This document shows, one piece after another, positions 1 through 7,594 of a DNA stretch of 64,000 nucleotides. Origin of the DNA: SZAS-103 sp038216155. GTDB taxonomy: Bacteria; Pseudomonadota; Gammaproteobacteria; Xanthomonadales; Xanthomonadaceae. Made by a program: the position numbers and the translations under genes. The DNA is taken from the NCBI GenBank assembly GCA_038216155.1, contig JBBQQH010000008.1, positions 3,218-67,217 on the forward strand. The letters are read 5' to 3'. Numbering within the stretch: position 1 is the first letter of the stretch; the number at the start of each line of letters is the position of its first letter. The notes beneath the pieces are model-generated. The model saw only the letters and a program-made list of their open reading frames with translations, had not been told where the DNA came from and did not search any database.

Positions 1-719
1 AGCTTGCGATAGGACGGGATGACGTCGCGTGCGATAGCCGTCTTCGCAGCCTCGCGCAGTTCGGCTTGCACCGATGCGGGAATGTTGGCGGGCAATTTCG
101 CGTAAGGCTGATAGAACGATGTGGTGGTTGGATCGGTGGCGTCGGCGATGACGGCGATTGAACGATCGCGACCGGCGAGCGTCACCTGCGGCGGCGTGAA
201 GCCCCGCGCGAGCCCGGCGCGCATGTTGGCGATCTGCTGGTCGAAATAGCGCGGCGCGTCGTGCAGTTGGCTGATGAAGGCGCGGTAGTCCGCTTCGGTC
301 TTGAGTGGCAGCGCCGAGGTGTCGCTGAAACTAGACCAGAAGGATTCGTCGGAGGTCAGCGGCTTCTCGAATTCACGAAACTGCTGCTGCGCGATCAGGA
401 CATCGATTTGCTGGCGATAGACCTCCTCATCGACGCGCACGGCTGGCGACAGCGATGCGGTGGAAATGGCCTGCAGTTGGTGCCGCACGTCGAGCCATTG
501 CGCAACGTGCGTAGCCTGCGAAGCCGGATCGACGGACGGCAACTTCGACTGGATTGGCGCGGTTCCGTCCCACGCAAGTTGCTCGTGCACCCGCCAGTTC
601 CATTCCGCAGTCGACAAGGCCTTGAATCGCGCATCAGCCGAGGTGCTAGAGGGCGTGGCGGCGGCAGCGGTCGCGAACGACAGCGCGCAGCAAAGCAATC
701 CGATGGCGGCGTGTCGCAT
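1..719 (-). CDS. DUF885 family protein, N-terminal part (runs off the window start)
   Basis: The reading frame starts at an ATG at 719 and stays open to the window edge, so about 239 residues are visible and the C-terminal half is missing. A purine-rich AAGGGGAAGGA lies just upstream of the ATG. The N-terminus (MRHAAIGLLCCALSFATAAA) is a signal peptide, so the protein is exported. The visible part, rich in Ala, Gln and Arg with a YRQQIDVLIAQQQFREFEKP stretch and an ARDVIPSYRKL stretch, fits the helical N-terminal half of DUF885 proteins, which are probable zinc peptidases with a C-terminal HExxPGH motif. That motif would lie outside the window, so catalytic competence cannot be judged. A different DUF885 protein is encoded at 7595-9448. 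Confidence 0.8.
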   Translation of the reverse strand, partial: MRHAAIGLLCCALSFATAAAATPSSTSADARFKALSTAEWNWRVHEQLAWDGTAPIQSKLPSVDPASQATHVAQWLDVRHQLQAISTASLSPAVRVDEEVYRQQIDVLIAQQQFREFEKPLTSDESFWSSFSDTSALPLKTEADYRAFISQLHDAPRYFDQQIANMRAGLARGFTPPQVTLAGRDRSIAVIADATDPTTTSFYQPYAKLPANIPASVQAELREAAKTAIARDVIPSYRK

Positions 720-778
720 GTTGTCCTTCCCCTTGATGGATCACTTCGTGATTGCTTCAGAAACCAGCCAATCGCGCA

Positions 779-1078
779 TTAACTCGCCAACTTGATCCTG
801 GCTGGTTTGCCCAGCTTGGCGGCAAATTGCACCAGCATGTCGAGGCTGAATTTTTCAACCTTTCCGCGAGCAAGATCGGACACGCGACTCTGGCTGACAC
901 CCAGCAATCTGGAGGTTTCCATTTGCGTCATCTTGCGGGCGCTGATCTGCTTTTCGAGCTGTGCCATCAGATCGGCACGAAGCGCGAGAACCTGAGCCTC
1001 GGCATCGTCGAAACCAAGGTCGGTAAAGACATTTCCGCTGGAGGTCGTAATCTTGTTTTCTCGGGCACTCATGGTCAT
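779..1078 (-). CDS. HigA-like antitoxin, XRE-family helix-turn-helix
   Basis: This 99-residue protein (97 if the second ATG at 1072 is used) has a helix-turn-helix around residues 50-72 (MTQMETSRLLGVSQSRVSDL). The preceding segment is helical and leads in from FTDLGFDDAEAQVLALRADL. This is the layout of the short XRE antitoxins paired with Gp49/RelE-like toxins. Such antitoxins neutralise the toxin and repress the shared promoter. The upstream gene on the same strand (1093-1407) is the matching toxin, 14 bases away, so gene order is toxin then antitoxin as in higBA. The antitoxin frame is intact although the toxin frame is broken. Confidence 0.85.
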   Translation of the reverse strand: MTMSARENKITTSSGNVFTDLGFDDAEAQVLALRADLMAQLEKQISARKMTQMETSRLLGVSQSRVSDLARGKVEKFSLDMLVQFAAKLGKPARIKLAS

Positions 1079-1092
1079 GGGACGTCTCTTGG

Positions 1093-1407
1093 TCAGGGAA
1101 TCAACTGGTATCGCGCTTTTCCTTTCGCGATGTCCTGGACAGGCGTGCGCTGAGTTTTCTTCTGGAAAACGTGCAGCACATACACATCGGTCTTACTTTC
1201 GACGACATAGAACACACGAAAAGCACCCTCTCTGGTGCGGTTGCGAATCTCCCGCACGCCAGCGCCGACCGCAGGCATGGGCTTCCAGTCCCGTGGGTCA
1301 GCGCCTTGCTGCACAAGGCGCAAATCGGTGCCCGCTTAAATCTTCGCAGCCGAGGGAAATCCCCGGAGATCATCGAGCGACGTACCGATCCAGCGCAGGA
1401 CCTTCAT
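1093..1407 (-). pseudogene. HigB-like (Gp49/RelE superfamily) toxin interrupted by an in-frame stop
   Basis: Read from the ATG at 1407 the frame gives MKVLRWIGTSLDDLRGFPSA and then, after two more residues plus Ile, a TAA at 1336-1338. It continues in the same frame as AGTDLRLVQQGADPRDWKPM and on to YVLHVFQKKTQRTP. The pieces on both sides match the start and the body of the phage-derived Gp49-like HigB toxin family, an mRNA interferase fold of about 105 residues. The only defect seen is one stop codon near residue 24. A downstream restart at TTG 1323 would give a 76-residue protein lacking the first helix, probably inactive. The antitoxin follows at 1078. Confidence 0.8.
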
Positions 1408-1568
1408 CGATCAATTATATAAGTAAATAGATATTGCGCAAGACCCGACGACCGACGTCTCAGTGTTGATACACCGCACGAGTTTGGGCAAAACAGGTGT
1501 AGGTTGATGCGCACTGTCACCGTCAGCGACTTCGGCACAGCGGCGGTCCACGATTACAGCCGGAACGA

Positions 1569-1958
1569 CTAATTCGCCCAGTTGATATCCAGCTGCGCAT
1601 AAAACGGAGCGGTGGGCGGCACGAACAATGTCTTGCCGGCCATCTGCTGGTTGAAGCACAGGGCGAGCGGGGTGGTGCCCTTGAGCCAGGTGTGGACGAC
1701 TTTGCCGGTCGCATCCAGTTGCATGATGACGGTGTAGTCGGACAGGTCGGGCTTCTTCGGCAAACTCTTCATGCACGCCTTGTTCGCGGGGGTGATGAGT
1801 TTGTTCTGCGACTCGGCCAGGGCCACCATCTGGTCGGCATTGAGCGTCGCCGAATCGTGGGTGGCTTTGGTCTGGGCTTCCTCGAAAGACAGGTCGGCGG
1901 CGAGGCATTGGGAACCCAGCAGCAACGTCAGTGAGAGCGATAGCGCGGGCAGTTTCAT
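1569..1958 (-). CDS. Small secreted protein of unknown function
   Basis: I do not recognise this 129-residue protein. The ATG at 1958 is preceded by a strong GGAGG about seven bases upstream, so it is preferred over longer in-frame starts. The first residues (MKLPALSLSLTLLLGSQCLA) are a clear signal peptide, with likely cleavage after CLAA, so the mature protein of about 109 residues is periplasmic or secreted. It has two cysteines (in ANKACMKS and LALCFN) that could form a disulfide. The C-terminal half (VIMQLDATGKVVHTWLKGTT) resembles an energy-transducer-like beta segment, but I cannot assign a family. It is read divergently from mrp. Confidence 0.7.
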   Translation of the reverse strand: MKLPALSLSLTLLLGSQCLAADLSFEEAQTKATHDSATLNADQMVALAESQNKLITPANKACMKSLPKKPDLSDYTVIMQLDATGKVVHTWLKGTTPLALCFNQQMAGKTLFVPPTAPFYAQLDINWAN

Positions 1959-2142
1959 CTGCAATCCTCCATTCAGGCGGTGGAACGGCATTGGCGATTC
2001 ATCGTGATCATACGCCGCGAGCTTCGCGCTGATAGCGTTGCGCAGCCACTGCACAGCGCACAAACGGGTGCCGTTCACAGACAGGCAGTCAGGCCGCTGC
2101 CGGCGCATGCATTAAACTGTGCGGCCCGACTGCGAGATCCCC

Positions 2143-3231
2143 ATGAGCGACGCGTTGCGATCCCGCCTGACCGAGGCGCTTGCCGCCATCCATGACCCAC
2201 ATACCGACGCGGCGCTGGGTGCCGGCGCGATCCGCGCGATCGGAATCGATGGCAGCAATGCGGCGATCGAGATTCAACTCGGCTATCCGGCCGCCGGCTG
2301 GCATACCGAACTGGAAACCCTGGCGCGCGCAGCAGCGCTGAGCGTCGATGGCGTCACCGATGCCAGCGTGCGCGTGACCTCGCGTGTGCTGGCGCACAAG
2401 GTGCAGGAAAAACTGACACCGATGCCGGAGGTGCGCAACATCATCGCGGTGGCGTCAGGCAAGGGTGGCGTCGGAAAATCAACTACTGCGGTGAATATCG
2501 CGCTGGCGTTGCAGGCCGAAGGCGCAAGCGTCGGCGTGCTGGATGCGGACATCTACGGCCCCAGCATTCCGAAGATGCTCGGCTTGAGCGGTAGACCGCA
2601 ATCACCGGATGGAAAAAGCATCATCCCGATGCACGCGCACGGGTTGCAGGCGATGTCGATCGGCGTGCTGGTGGGCGAGGACACGCCGATGATCTGGCGC
2701 GGCCCGATGGTGACGCAGGCGCTGGATCAGTTGCTCAACAATACGCGCTGGGAAAGCCTCGACTACCTGATCATCGACTTGCCGCCGGGTACCGGCGACA
2801 TCCAGTTGACGCTGTCGCAGCGGGTGCCGGTGTCGGGCGCGGTGATCGTGACCACGCCACAGGACATCGCGTTGCTGGATGCGAAAAAAGCCTTGCAGAT
2901 GTTCAACAAGGTTGAAGTGCCAGTGCTCGGCATCGTCGAGAACATGGCGGTGCATGTGTGCTCGAACTGCGGCCACGCTGAGCATGTGTTCGGAGCGGGT
3001 GGTGGCGAGCGGATGTCGGCGCAATACGATGTGCCGTTGCTGGGCTCGTTGCCGCTGGATATCCGGATTCGCGAACAAGCCGATGGCGGGACGCCGACAG
3101 TGGCGTCCGATCCCACATCCGCCAACGCGATGGCCTATCGCCGCATCGCCCGCAACATCGCTGCGCGCCTGTCGTTGCAGGCAAAGAACAAGTCGATCGC
3201 GTTCCCGAACATTGTGATTCAGAACACGTGA
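2143..3231 (+). CDS. mrp: Iron-sulfur cluster carrier protein Mrp/ApbC
   Basis: This 362-residue P-loop NTPase carries [4Fe-4S] clusters to target apoproteins. An N-terminal MIP18/DUF59-type domain (about residues 1-90) is followed by the deviant Walker A motif SGKGGVGKSTTAVNIALALQ. Next come the switch segment DADIYGPSIPKMLGL and the PPGTGDIQLTLSQ motif. The C-terminal pair of cysteines in HVCSNCGHAE bridges the cluster between subunits. The ATG at 2143 gives the usual N-terminus; an in-frame GTG at 2119 would only add eight residues. Complex I in this window carries many Fe-S clusters, so Mrp is a plausible partner, although there is no operon link. Confidence 0.95.
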   Translation: MSDALRSRLTEALAAIHDPHTDAALGAGAIRAIGIDGSNAAIEIQLGYPAAGWHTELETLARAAALSVDGVTDASVRVTSRVLAHKVQEKLTPMPEVRNIIAVASGKGGVGKSTTAVNIALALQAEGASVGVLDADIYGPSIPKMLGLSGRPQSPDGKSIIPMHAHGLQAMSIGVLVGEDTPMIWRGPMVTQALDQLLNNTRWESLDYLIIDLPPGTGDIQLTLSQRVPVSGAVIVTTPQDIALLDAKKALQMFNKVEVPVLGIVENMAVHVCSNCGHAEHVFGAGGGERMSAQYDVPLLGSLPLDIRIREQADGGTPTVASDPTSANAMAYRRIARNIAARLSLQAKNKSIAFPNIVIQNT

Positions 3232-3477
3232 TGCACGGTTTGTGTGCAACGAGAATCAGCAAGGAATGCGATCAAAGCGTTTCTGGAAGCTGATCTGCAT
3301 GCTCGCGTGTCTAAGACGTGTTGTTTTCGTGGAAGATCGTCGGTCATTTTCGTTGGCCGTTTGCAGCGATTGGCCGCAATGTGGCGACTCAACAAATTAT
3401 CGCCACGTCAAGACACGCGTGAGCTAAAACAACCGATTCCTAAGTTCTTATTCCCTGCGAGCCCATCGAGCCAACAC

Positions 3478-4047
3478 ATGACCATCAAGTCAGACCACTG
3501 GATTCGCCGCATGTCGGCGCAGCACGCCATGATCGAGCCGTTTGAGCCGGGGCAGGTCAAGCACACCGCGGACGGCGCGCGCATCGTGTCGTACGGCACC
3601 TCGAGTTACGGCTACGACGTGCGTTGTTCGCGCGAGTTCAAGATCTTCACCAACATCAACTCGACGATTGTCGACCCGAAGAATTTCGACCCGTCCAGCT
3701 TCGTCGACGTTGAGGCGGACGTGTGCATCATCCCGCCCAACTCGTTCGCACTGGCGCGCACGATCGAATTCTTCCGCATTCCGCGCGACACGCTGGTGGT
3801 GTGCCTGGGCAAAAGCACCTACGCGCGTTGCGGAATCATCGTCAACGTGACGCCACTCGAACCTGAGTGGGAAGGTCACGTGACCCTGGAGTTCTCCAAC
3901 ACCACACCGCTGCCCGCGCGCATTTATGCGAACGAAGGCGTCGCGCAGATGCTGTTCTTCCAGTCGGATGAAGTGTGCGGCACGTCGTACAAGGATCGCG
4001 GTGGCAAGTATCAGGGTCAGACGGGTGTGACCTTGCCGCGGACGTGA
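3478..4047 (+). CDS. dcd: dCTP deaminase
   Basis: The enzyme deaminates dCTP to dUTP, the first step of the dUMP/dTTP supply route in many proteobacteria. The product is 189 residues, the normal length. Hallmarks are SYGYDVRCSREFKIF in the N-terminal half, the GKSTYARCGI loop that binds the nucleotide, and the catalytic glutamate region PLEPEWEGHVTLEFSN. The C-terminal YKDRGGKYQGQTGV segment closes over the substrate. The ATG at 3478 is chosen because homology starts there; the frame is open further upstream but that part resembles nothing. The gene is followed by a cluster of dispersed repeats. Confidence 0.96.
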   Translation: MTIKSDHWIRRMSAQHAMIEPFEPGQVKHTADGARIVSYGTSSYGYDVRCSREFKIFTNINSTIVDPKNFDPSSFVDVEADVCIIPPNSFALARTIEFFRIPRDTLVVCLGKSTYARCGIIVNVTPLEPEWEGHVTLEFSNTTPLPARIYANEGVAQMLFFQSDEVCGTSYKDRGGKYQGQTGVTLPRT

Positions 4048-4088
4048 GCGGCGCTCTGCAGCTCATTCCTTCGCGGAATCAAAAAAAC

Positions 4089-4119
4089 CGTTCGTGGTGA
4101 GCCTGTCGAACCATGAACG
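4089..4119 (-). repeat. Dispersed repeat R1, inverted copy
   Basis: The sequence CGTTCGTGGTGAGCCTGTCG followed by AACCATGAACG is the reverse complement of the repeat core found at 4171-4280 and elsewhere in the window. It sits 41 bases after the dcd stop. Confidence 0.9.
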
Positions 4120-4170
4120 GGGACGCGACATGATTGATCGAGGTTAGTACATCTGGCACAGGCTAGGTGC

Positions 4171-4280
4171 ATTCATGGTTCGACGAGCTCACCACGAACG
4201 GAGCTGGAGCATTCATGGTTCGACAGGCTCACCACGAACGGGGCTGGAGCATTCATGGTTCGACGGGCTCACCACGAACG
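4171..4280 (+). repeat. Three tandem 40-bp units containing dispersed repeat R1
   Basis: Units begin at 4171, 4211 and 4251 with an exact 40-base period. Each reads ATTCATGGTTCGAC, then two variable bases (GA, AG or GG), then GCTCACCACGAACG. The first two copies continue into a shared GCTGGAGC linker. The core TTCGACxxGCTCACCACGAAC also occurs singly at 16524, 16562, 29952 (inverted), 50588 (inverted), 54811 and 62602 (inverted). All copies are intergenic. There are no unique spacers, so it is not a CRISPR array. Confidence 0.9.
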
Positions 4281-4291
4281 GGTGCGATTGC

Positions 4292-4954
4292 TTAGTGCGT
4301 ATCGCCACCACTGATCGTTAAATCGTTCTCGTTGAGCAACGCCGCCTCAATCGCAATACCAATCCCCTTCGACAGCGTGCCGAGTTCCATGCTCGGCGCG
4401 CCGGGATGCGCGGCTGCTTGTCGTGGCAGATACGGAATATGGATGAAGCCGCCGCGAATGCCAGGATGCTGCGTGGCCAGCGCGTGCATCAGCGCGAAAA
4501 ATGCGGCGTTGCAGACGTAGCTGCCGGCGCTGAGCGAGAGTTCGGCGGGCACGCCAGCCTCGTGCATTGCGGCCAGCATTGCCTTGACTGGTAGCGTGCT
4601 GAAGTAGGCAGCTGGCGCGTCGGCGATCACCGGACAATCGATCGGCTGCGCGCCAGCGTTGTCGGCAATGCGGGCGTCGATCAGGTTGATGGCGACGCGT
4701 TCCACCGAAATGCGCGCGCGACCACCGGCTTGGCCGACGCCGATCACAAGCGCTGGAGACTCGCGTTCGATGGCTGCGTTCAATGCGTCCACGGCGCCAT
4801 CAAACGTCACCGGTAATTCGGCGGGCACCACGCGATGGCCGGCGATGCGTTCGCCGGCGAGTTCGCGTACGACGTCCTGCGCGGGGTTGCTCGTTTCGCC
4901 GCCAAATGGCTCAAAGCCAAACAGCAAAACCACGGGCTTGTTTTTTGCGGTCAT
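4292..4954 (-). CDS. pcp: Pyrrolidone-carboxylate peptidase (pyroglutamyl-peptidase I)
   Basis: This cytosolic cysteine peptidase (family C15, 220 residues) removes N-terminal pyroglutamate from peptides. Motifs are LLFGFEPFGGETSNPAQ at the N-terminus, ISVERVAINLIDARI with the catalytic Glu, AGSYVCNAAFFALMH with the catalytic Cys, and GFIHIPYLP with the catalytic His. The ATG at 4954 overlaps the stop of the DUF979 gene (ATGA), which argues for translational coupling; a start at 4969 is possible. It is the last gene of a minus-strand run with the DUF979/DUF969 pair and pxpA. The free 5-oxoproline it makes is the substrate of PxpABC. Confidence 0.95.
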   Translation of the reverse strand: MTAKNKPVVLLFGFEPFGGETSNPAQDVVRELAGERIAGHRVVPAELPVTFDGAVDALNAAIERESPALVIGVGQAGGRARISVERVAINLIDARIADNAGAQPIDCPVIADAPAAYFSTLPVKAMLAAMHEAGVPAELSLSAGSYVCNAAFFALMHALATQHPGIRGGFIHIPYLPRQAAAHPGAPSMELGTLSKGIGIAIEAALLNENDLTISGGDTH

Positions 4955-5925
4955 CGGAACGCCAACCACGCCATCAACGCAAGATTGACTGCCAGCAGTG
5001 GCAGCGCGGTCGCGATTTGGGCGCGAATTACGCCATTGCTGTCGTCGAGTTCAAGCAACGCTGCGGGCACGATATTGAAGTTGGCGGCCATCGGTGTCAG
5101 CAGCGTACCGCAGTAACCGCTGAGCATGCCCAGCGATCCGACCACGGCCGCGTCGGCACCGTGCAAGCGAATCAACAGCGGCAAGCCAATGCCTGCGGTC
5201 ATCACCGGAAATGCGGCGAACGCATTGCCCATGATCACGGTGAAAAGCACCATGCCCGATCCATAAGCCAGCACACAAGCGAGTGCGCTTTGCGTTGGCA
5301 CGATGTGGGTCACGATCGCCGCCACTGCATCGCCGACGCCGGTCGCGTTGAACACACCGCCGAGTGCGGCCAGTACCAGCGGCAACAACGCGGCCCAGCC
5401 GAGCGTGTCCAGCAGCCGCCGACCTTCGCGAATTGCAGTGGGTGGTTGTGATCGGGTGATGACGAGTGCGACTATCAACGCAATCACGCAGGCAACCGCG
5501 AGACCGACCAAGGTTGGCGAACCATTGCCGACCAGCCATTCAATGGAACCGCCGGTTTTCTTTGCAGCGAGGTCGGCGAGTGCGAACACGACCGTGATGG
5601 CCGGGATCAGCAGCGCGGGAATCAACAAGCGATGGCCAAGTCGAATTGCACTGGCGAGGCGTTCGGACGGCGCGCGTTCGGGCAACGTTATTCGCCGCAT
5701 CATCGGCGCAAGCAACGCCAGCGCAACCACGCCGGCACCCGCGAGCTGTGCAGGAATCGCATTGCCAGCCGCTTGCGCCGCAAGGACCGCATCGCCGCCG
5801 ACCAGCAGCAAACCGAGCACCGTCCAGAACGCCGCCGCTGCCAAACGCCGATCGCGCACGTTGAGTGCGGCGGCGGCGAACAGGAATGCCGCCAGCAACC
5901 CGTAGGCGTATTCAATCCGCAGCAT
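4951..5925 (-). CDS. DUF979 family integral membrane protein, probable 5-oxoproline permease subunit
   Basis: A hydrophobic protein of 324 residues with about nine predicted membrane segments, beginning MLRIEYAYGLLAAFLFAAAA. Conserved-looking family segments are VLFTVIMGNAFAAFPVMTAG and GMLSGYCGTLLTPMAANFN near the C-terminus. DUF979 proteins almost always pair with DUF969 proteins. Here the two genes overlap by 14 bases and lie between pxpA and pcp, so a role in moving 5-oxoproline or a pyroglutamyl compound across the inner membrane is the natural inference. No transport has been shown by the sequence itself. Confidence 0.85.
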   Translation of the reverse strand: MLRIEYAYGLLAAFLFAAAALNVRDRRLAAAAFWTVLGLLLVGGDAVLAAQAAGNAIPAQLAGAGVVALALLAPMMRRITLPERAPSERLASAIRLGHRLLIPALLIPAITVVFALADLAAKKTGGSIEWLVGNGSPTLVGLAVACVIALIVALVITRSQPPTAIREGRRLLDTLGWAALLPLVLAALGGVFNATGVGDAVAAIVTHIVPTQSALACVLAYGSGMVLFTVIMGNAFAAFPVMTAGIGLPLLIRLHGADAAVVGSLGMLSGYCGTLLTPMAANFNIVPAALLELDDSNGVIRAQIATALPLLAVNLALMAWLAFR

Positions 5926-6613
5926 GATCGCTCTCGGTCGTGAGGGCAGAGCTGCGACTCAGGCGGCGTTGCAATCGGGTAATGCGAAAGCCGTGGATCA
6001 GGAACGCGGCGATTGCGGTCGGCAACGCCCACAACGCGATGTGCAGCGGCTCGAGCAGAATGCCGTTTTCCTTGTAGAAACCCTGGATCAGCAGCACTGC
6101 GCCCAGCGCGATGAAGACGTCTTCGCCGAAAAACAATCCGACGTTATCGGTGGCTGCGGCGAACGCGCGAATCTGTTGCTGTTGCGCGTGATCGAGCGGA
6201 CCTAGCGTTTTTTCGGCGGCGGCCTCGGCCATCGGCGCCAGCAGCGGTCGCACCGTCTGCGGATGCCCCGCGACATTGGTCAGTCCGAGCATGCTCAGTA
6301 TCTGGCGCAAACCCAGATAGCCGAGCAACAACTTCGATAACGTGAAGCCGCGCAATGCGGCGATCCATCGCTGTGCGTGCTCGCGCAGACCGGCGCGCTC
6401 GAGCACGCCGATGACGGGCAGCGTAAACAGGAACAGCAACAGCGCGCGATTGGACAGGAAGCTGGTGCCGAGCAAGGCGAGCAGGTCGAGCACCGACTTG
6501 CCCGCTGCAAAACCGCTGGCGAATCCGGCCGATACCACCACGAGTACCGGATTCATGCGCAAAGCGAAGCCGAGCACGACGACGGCGACGCCGATTAGCG
6601 GCCAGTAGTTCAT
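5912..6613 (-). CDS. DUF969 family integral membrane protein, partner of DUF979
   Basis: This 233-residue membrane protein starts at the ATG at 6613, whose first residues MNYWPLIGVAVVVLGFALRM form a transmembrane helix. The longer frame upstream lies inside pxpA and is discarded. Family features include LLLFLFTLPVIGVLERAGL and TNVAGHPQTVRPLLAPMAE. The ATG overlaps the pxpA stop (ATGA) and its own end overlaps DUF979 by 14 bases, so pxpA, DUF969, DUF979 and pcp are almost certainly one transcript. The pair resembles two-component permeases of the gluconate/citrate type in topology, but the substrate is inferred from neighbours only. Confidence 0.85.
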   Translation of the reverse strand: MNYWPLIGVAVVVLGFALRMNPVLVVVSAGFASGFAAGKSVLDLLALLGTSFLSNRALLLFLFTLPVIGVLERAGLREHAQRWIAALRGFTLSKLLLGYLGLRQILSMLGLTNVAGHPQTVRPLLAPMAEAAAEKTLGPLDHAQQQQIRAFAAATDNVGLFFGEDVFIALGAVLLIQGFYKENGILLEPLHIALWALPTAIAAFLIHGFRITRLQRRLSRSSALTTESDHAAD

Positions 6614-7368
6614 GTGCGATTCGTTGTGGATTGCGATTCCACAGCGATTTGTTCCGAGTGCAACGTAGCGCGAACGGCGCGGGCAAATTCGGCGGCATCC
6701 CGGCGGTCGCCGTGCAGGCACAGGGTGTCAGCTTGCAGCACGATTCGCTCACCAGTGCGCGCGGTCACGCAGCCATCGCGCACCAGGCTGCGAACTTGTG
6801 CCAGTGCTGCATTGAGATCGTCGATCACTGCATCAGGATGACTGCGCGGCGTCAGTGTTCCATTTGCTTCGTAGTGTCGTTCGGCAAACACTTCATGCAG
6901 CACGCGCAGGCCAGCGGACTCACCGGCGGCGGGCAGGGCACTGCTCGACAATCCGACCAGTGAGAACGCAGGATCAGCATCGCGCACCGCGCGCGCAATG
7001 GCATCGGCGATTGCCGGATCGCGCGCCGCCATGTTGTACAGCGCGCCATGCGGCTTGACGTGATGGACGTGCGCGTCTTGTTGCTGCGCCGCTAACATCA
7101 ACGTACGAACCTGGCGCAATACCAGTGCGTGGATCGCGTCAGGCTCAAGCGCGATCTCGCGCCGACCGAAGTGTTCGCGATCATCAAACGAAGGATGCGC
7201 GCCGATGGCGACGCCATATTCGATGCAAAGTGCGATCGTCTGCGCCATCGTGATCGCATCACCCGCGTGACCACCGCAGGCAATATTGGCCGAGCTGATG
7301 TACGGCATCACCGCCGCATCGTCGCAGCCTTCGCCGAGATCGCAGTTGAAATCGATGCGCCGTTGCAT
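6610..7368 (-). CDS. pxpA: 5-oxoprolinase subunit A (LamB/YcsF family)
   Basis: PxpA works with PxpB and PxpC to hydrolyse 5-oxoproline to glutamate using ATP. The 252-residue product starts MQRRIDFNCDLGEG and contains the family signatures SANIACGGHAGDAITM, GAHPSFDDREHFGRR and HVKPHGALYN, plus the C-terminal LCLHGDRRDAAEFARA. The gene is separated from pxpB and pxpC by a DUF885 gene and a 57-codon gene on the same strand, which is a little unusual since the three are often adjacent. It overlaps DUF969 downstream by four bases. Confidence 0.95.
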   Translation of the reverse strand: MQRRIDFNCDLGEGCDDAAVMPYISSANIACGGHAGDAITMAQTIALCIEYGVAIGAHPSFDDREHFGRREIALEPDAIHALVLRQVRTLMLAAQQQDAHVHHVKPHGALYNMAARDPAIADAIARAVRDADPAFSLVGLSSSALPAAGESAGLRVLHEVFAERHYEANGTLTPRSHPDAVIDDLNAALAQVRSLVRDGCVTARTGERIVLQADTLCLHGDRRDAAEFARAVRATLHSEQIAVESQSTTNRT

Positions 7369-7377
7369 CGCTGCAGA

Positions 7378-7551
7378 CTACTTGCTGGACGAACCACGCT
7401 TGAACAGCATGCCGATGCCAACCACGATCAGGATCAGCGGCCACCAGACGCGGATCAAATGGCTGAGGTCAAAGTTGCCGATGCCTAGGTTCTGCATCAG
7501 GAAGATGACACCCAAAAGAATGATGATGACGGCTGGAACACTGAAGCGCAT
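7378..7551 (-). CDS. Small membrane protein, LiaI/LiaF-like transmembrane region
   Basis: Starting at the ATG at 7551, the 57-residue product has two membrane helices: MRFSVPAVIIILLGVIFLMQ, then after NLGIGNFDLSHLI the helix VWWPLILIVVGIGMLF, with a basic/Ser tail. The pattern matches the small LiaI-LiaF-like (DUF5668-type) membrane region, whose role is unclear outside envelope-stress sensors. The longer open frame upstream (to 7755) runs into the DUF885 gene and is rejected. It ends 9 bases before pxpA. Confidence 0.7.
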   Translation of the reverse strand: MRFSVPAVIIILLGVIFLMQNLGIGNFDLSHLIRVWWPLILIVVGIGMLFKRGSSSK

Positions 7552-7594
7552 GGCGTGATCTCGGTGATGGATTGAGAGGGCCGCTGATCGCAGA

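Noticed and set aside
4171..4280. Short regular repeats that might be taken for a CRISPR array
   Set aside because: The 40-base units are nearly identical along their whole length, with no unique spacers, and there are no cas genes in the window.
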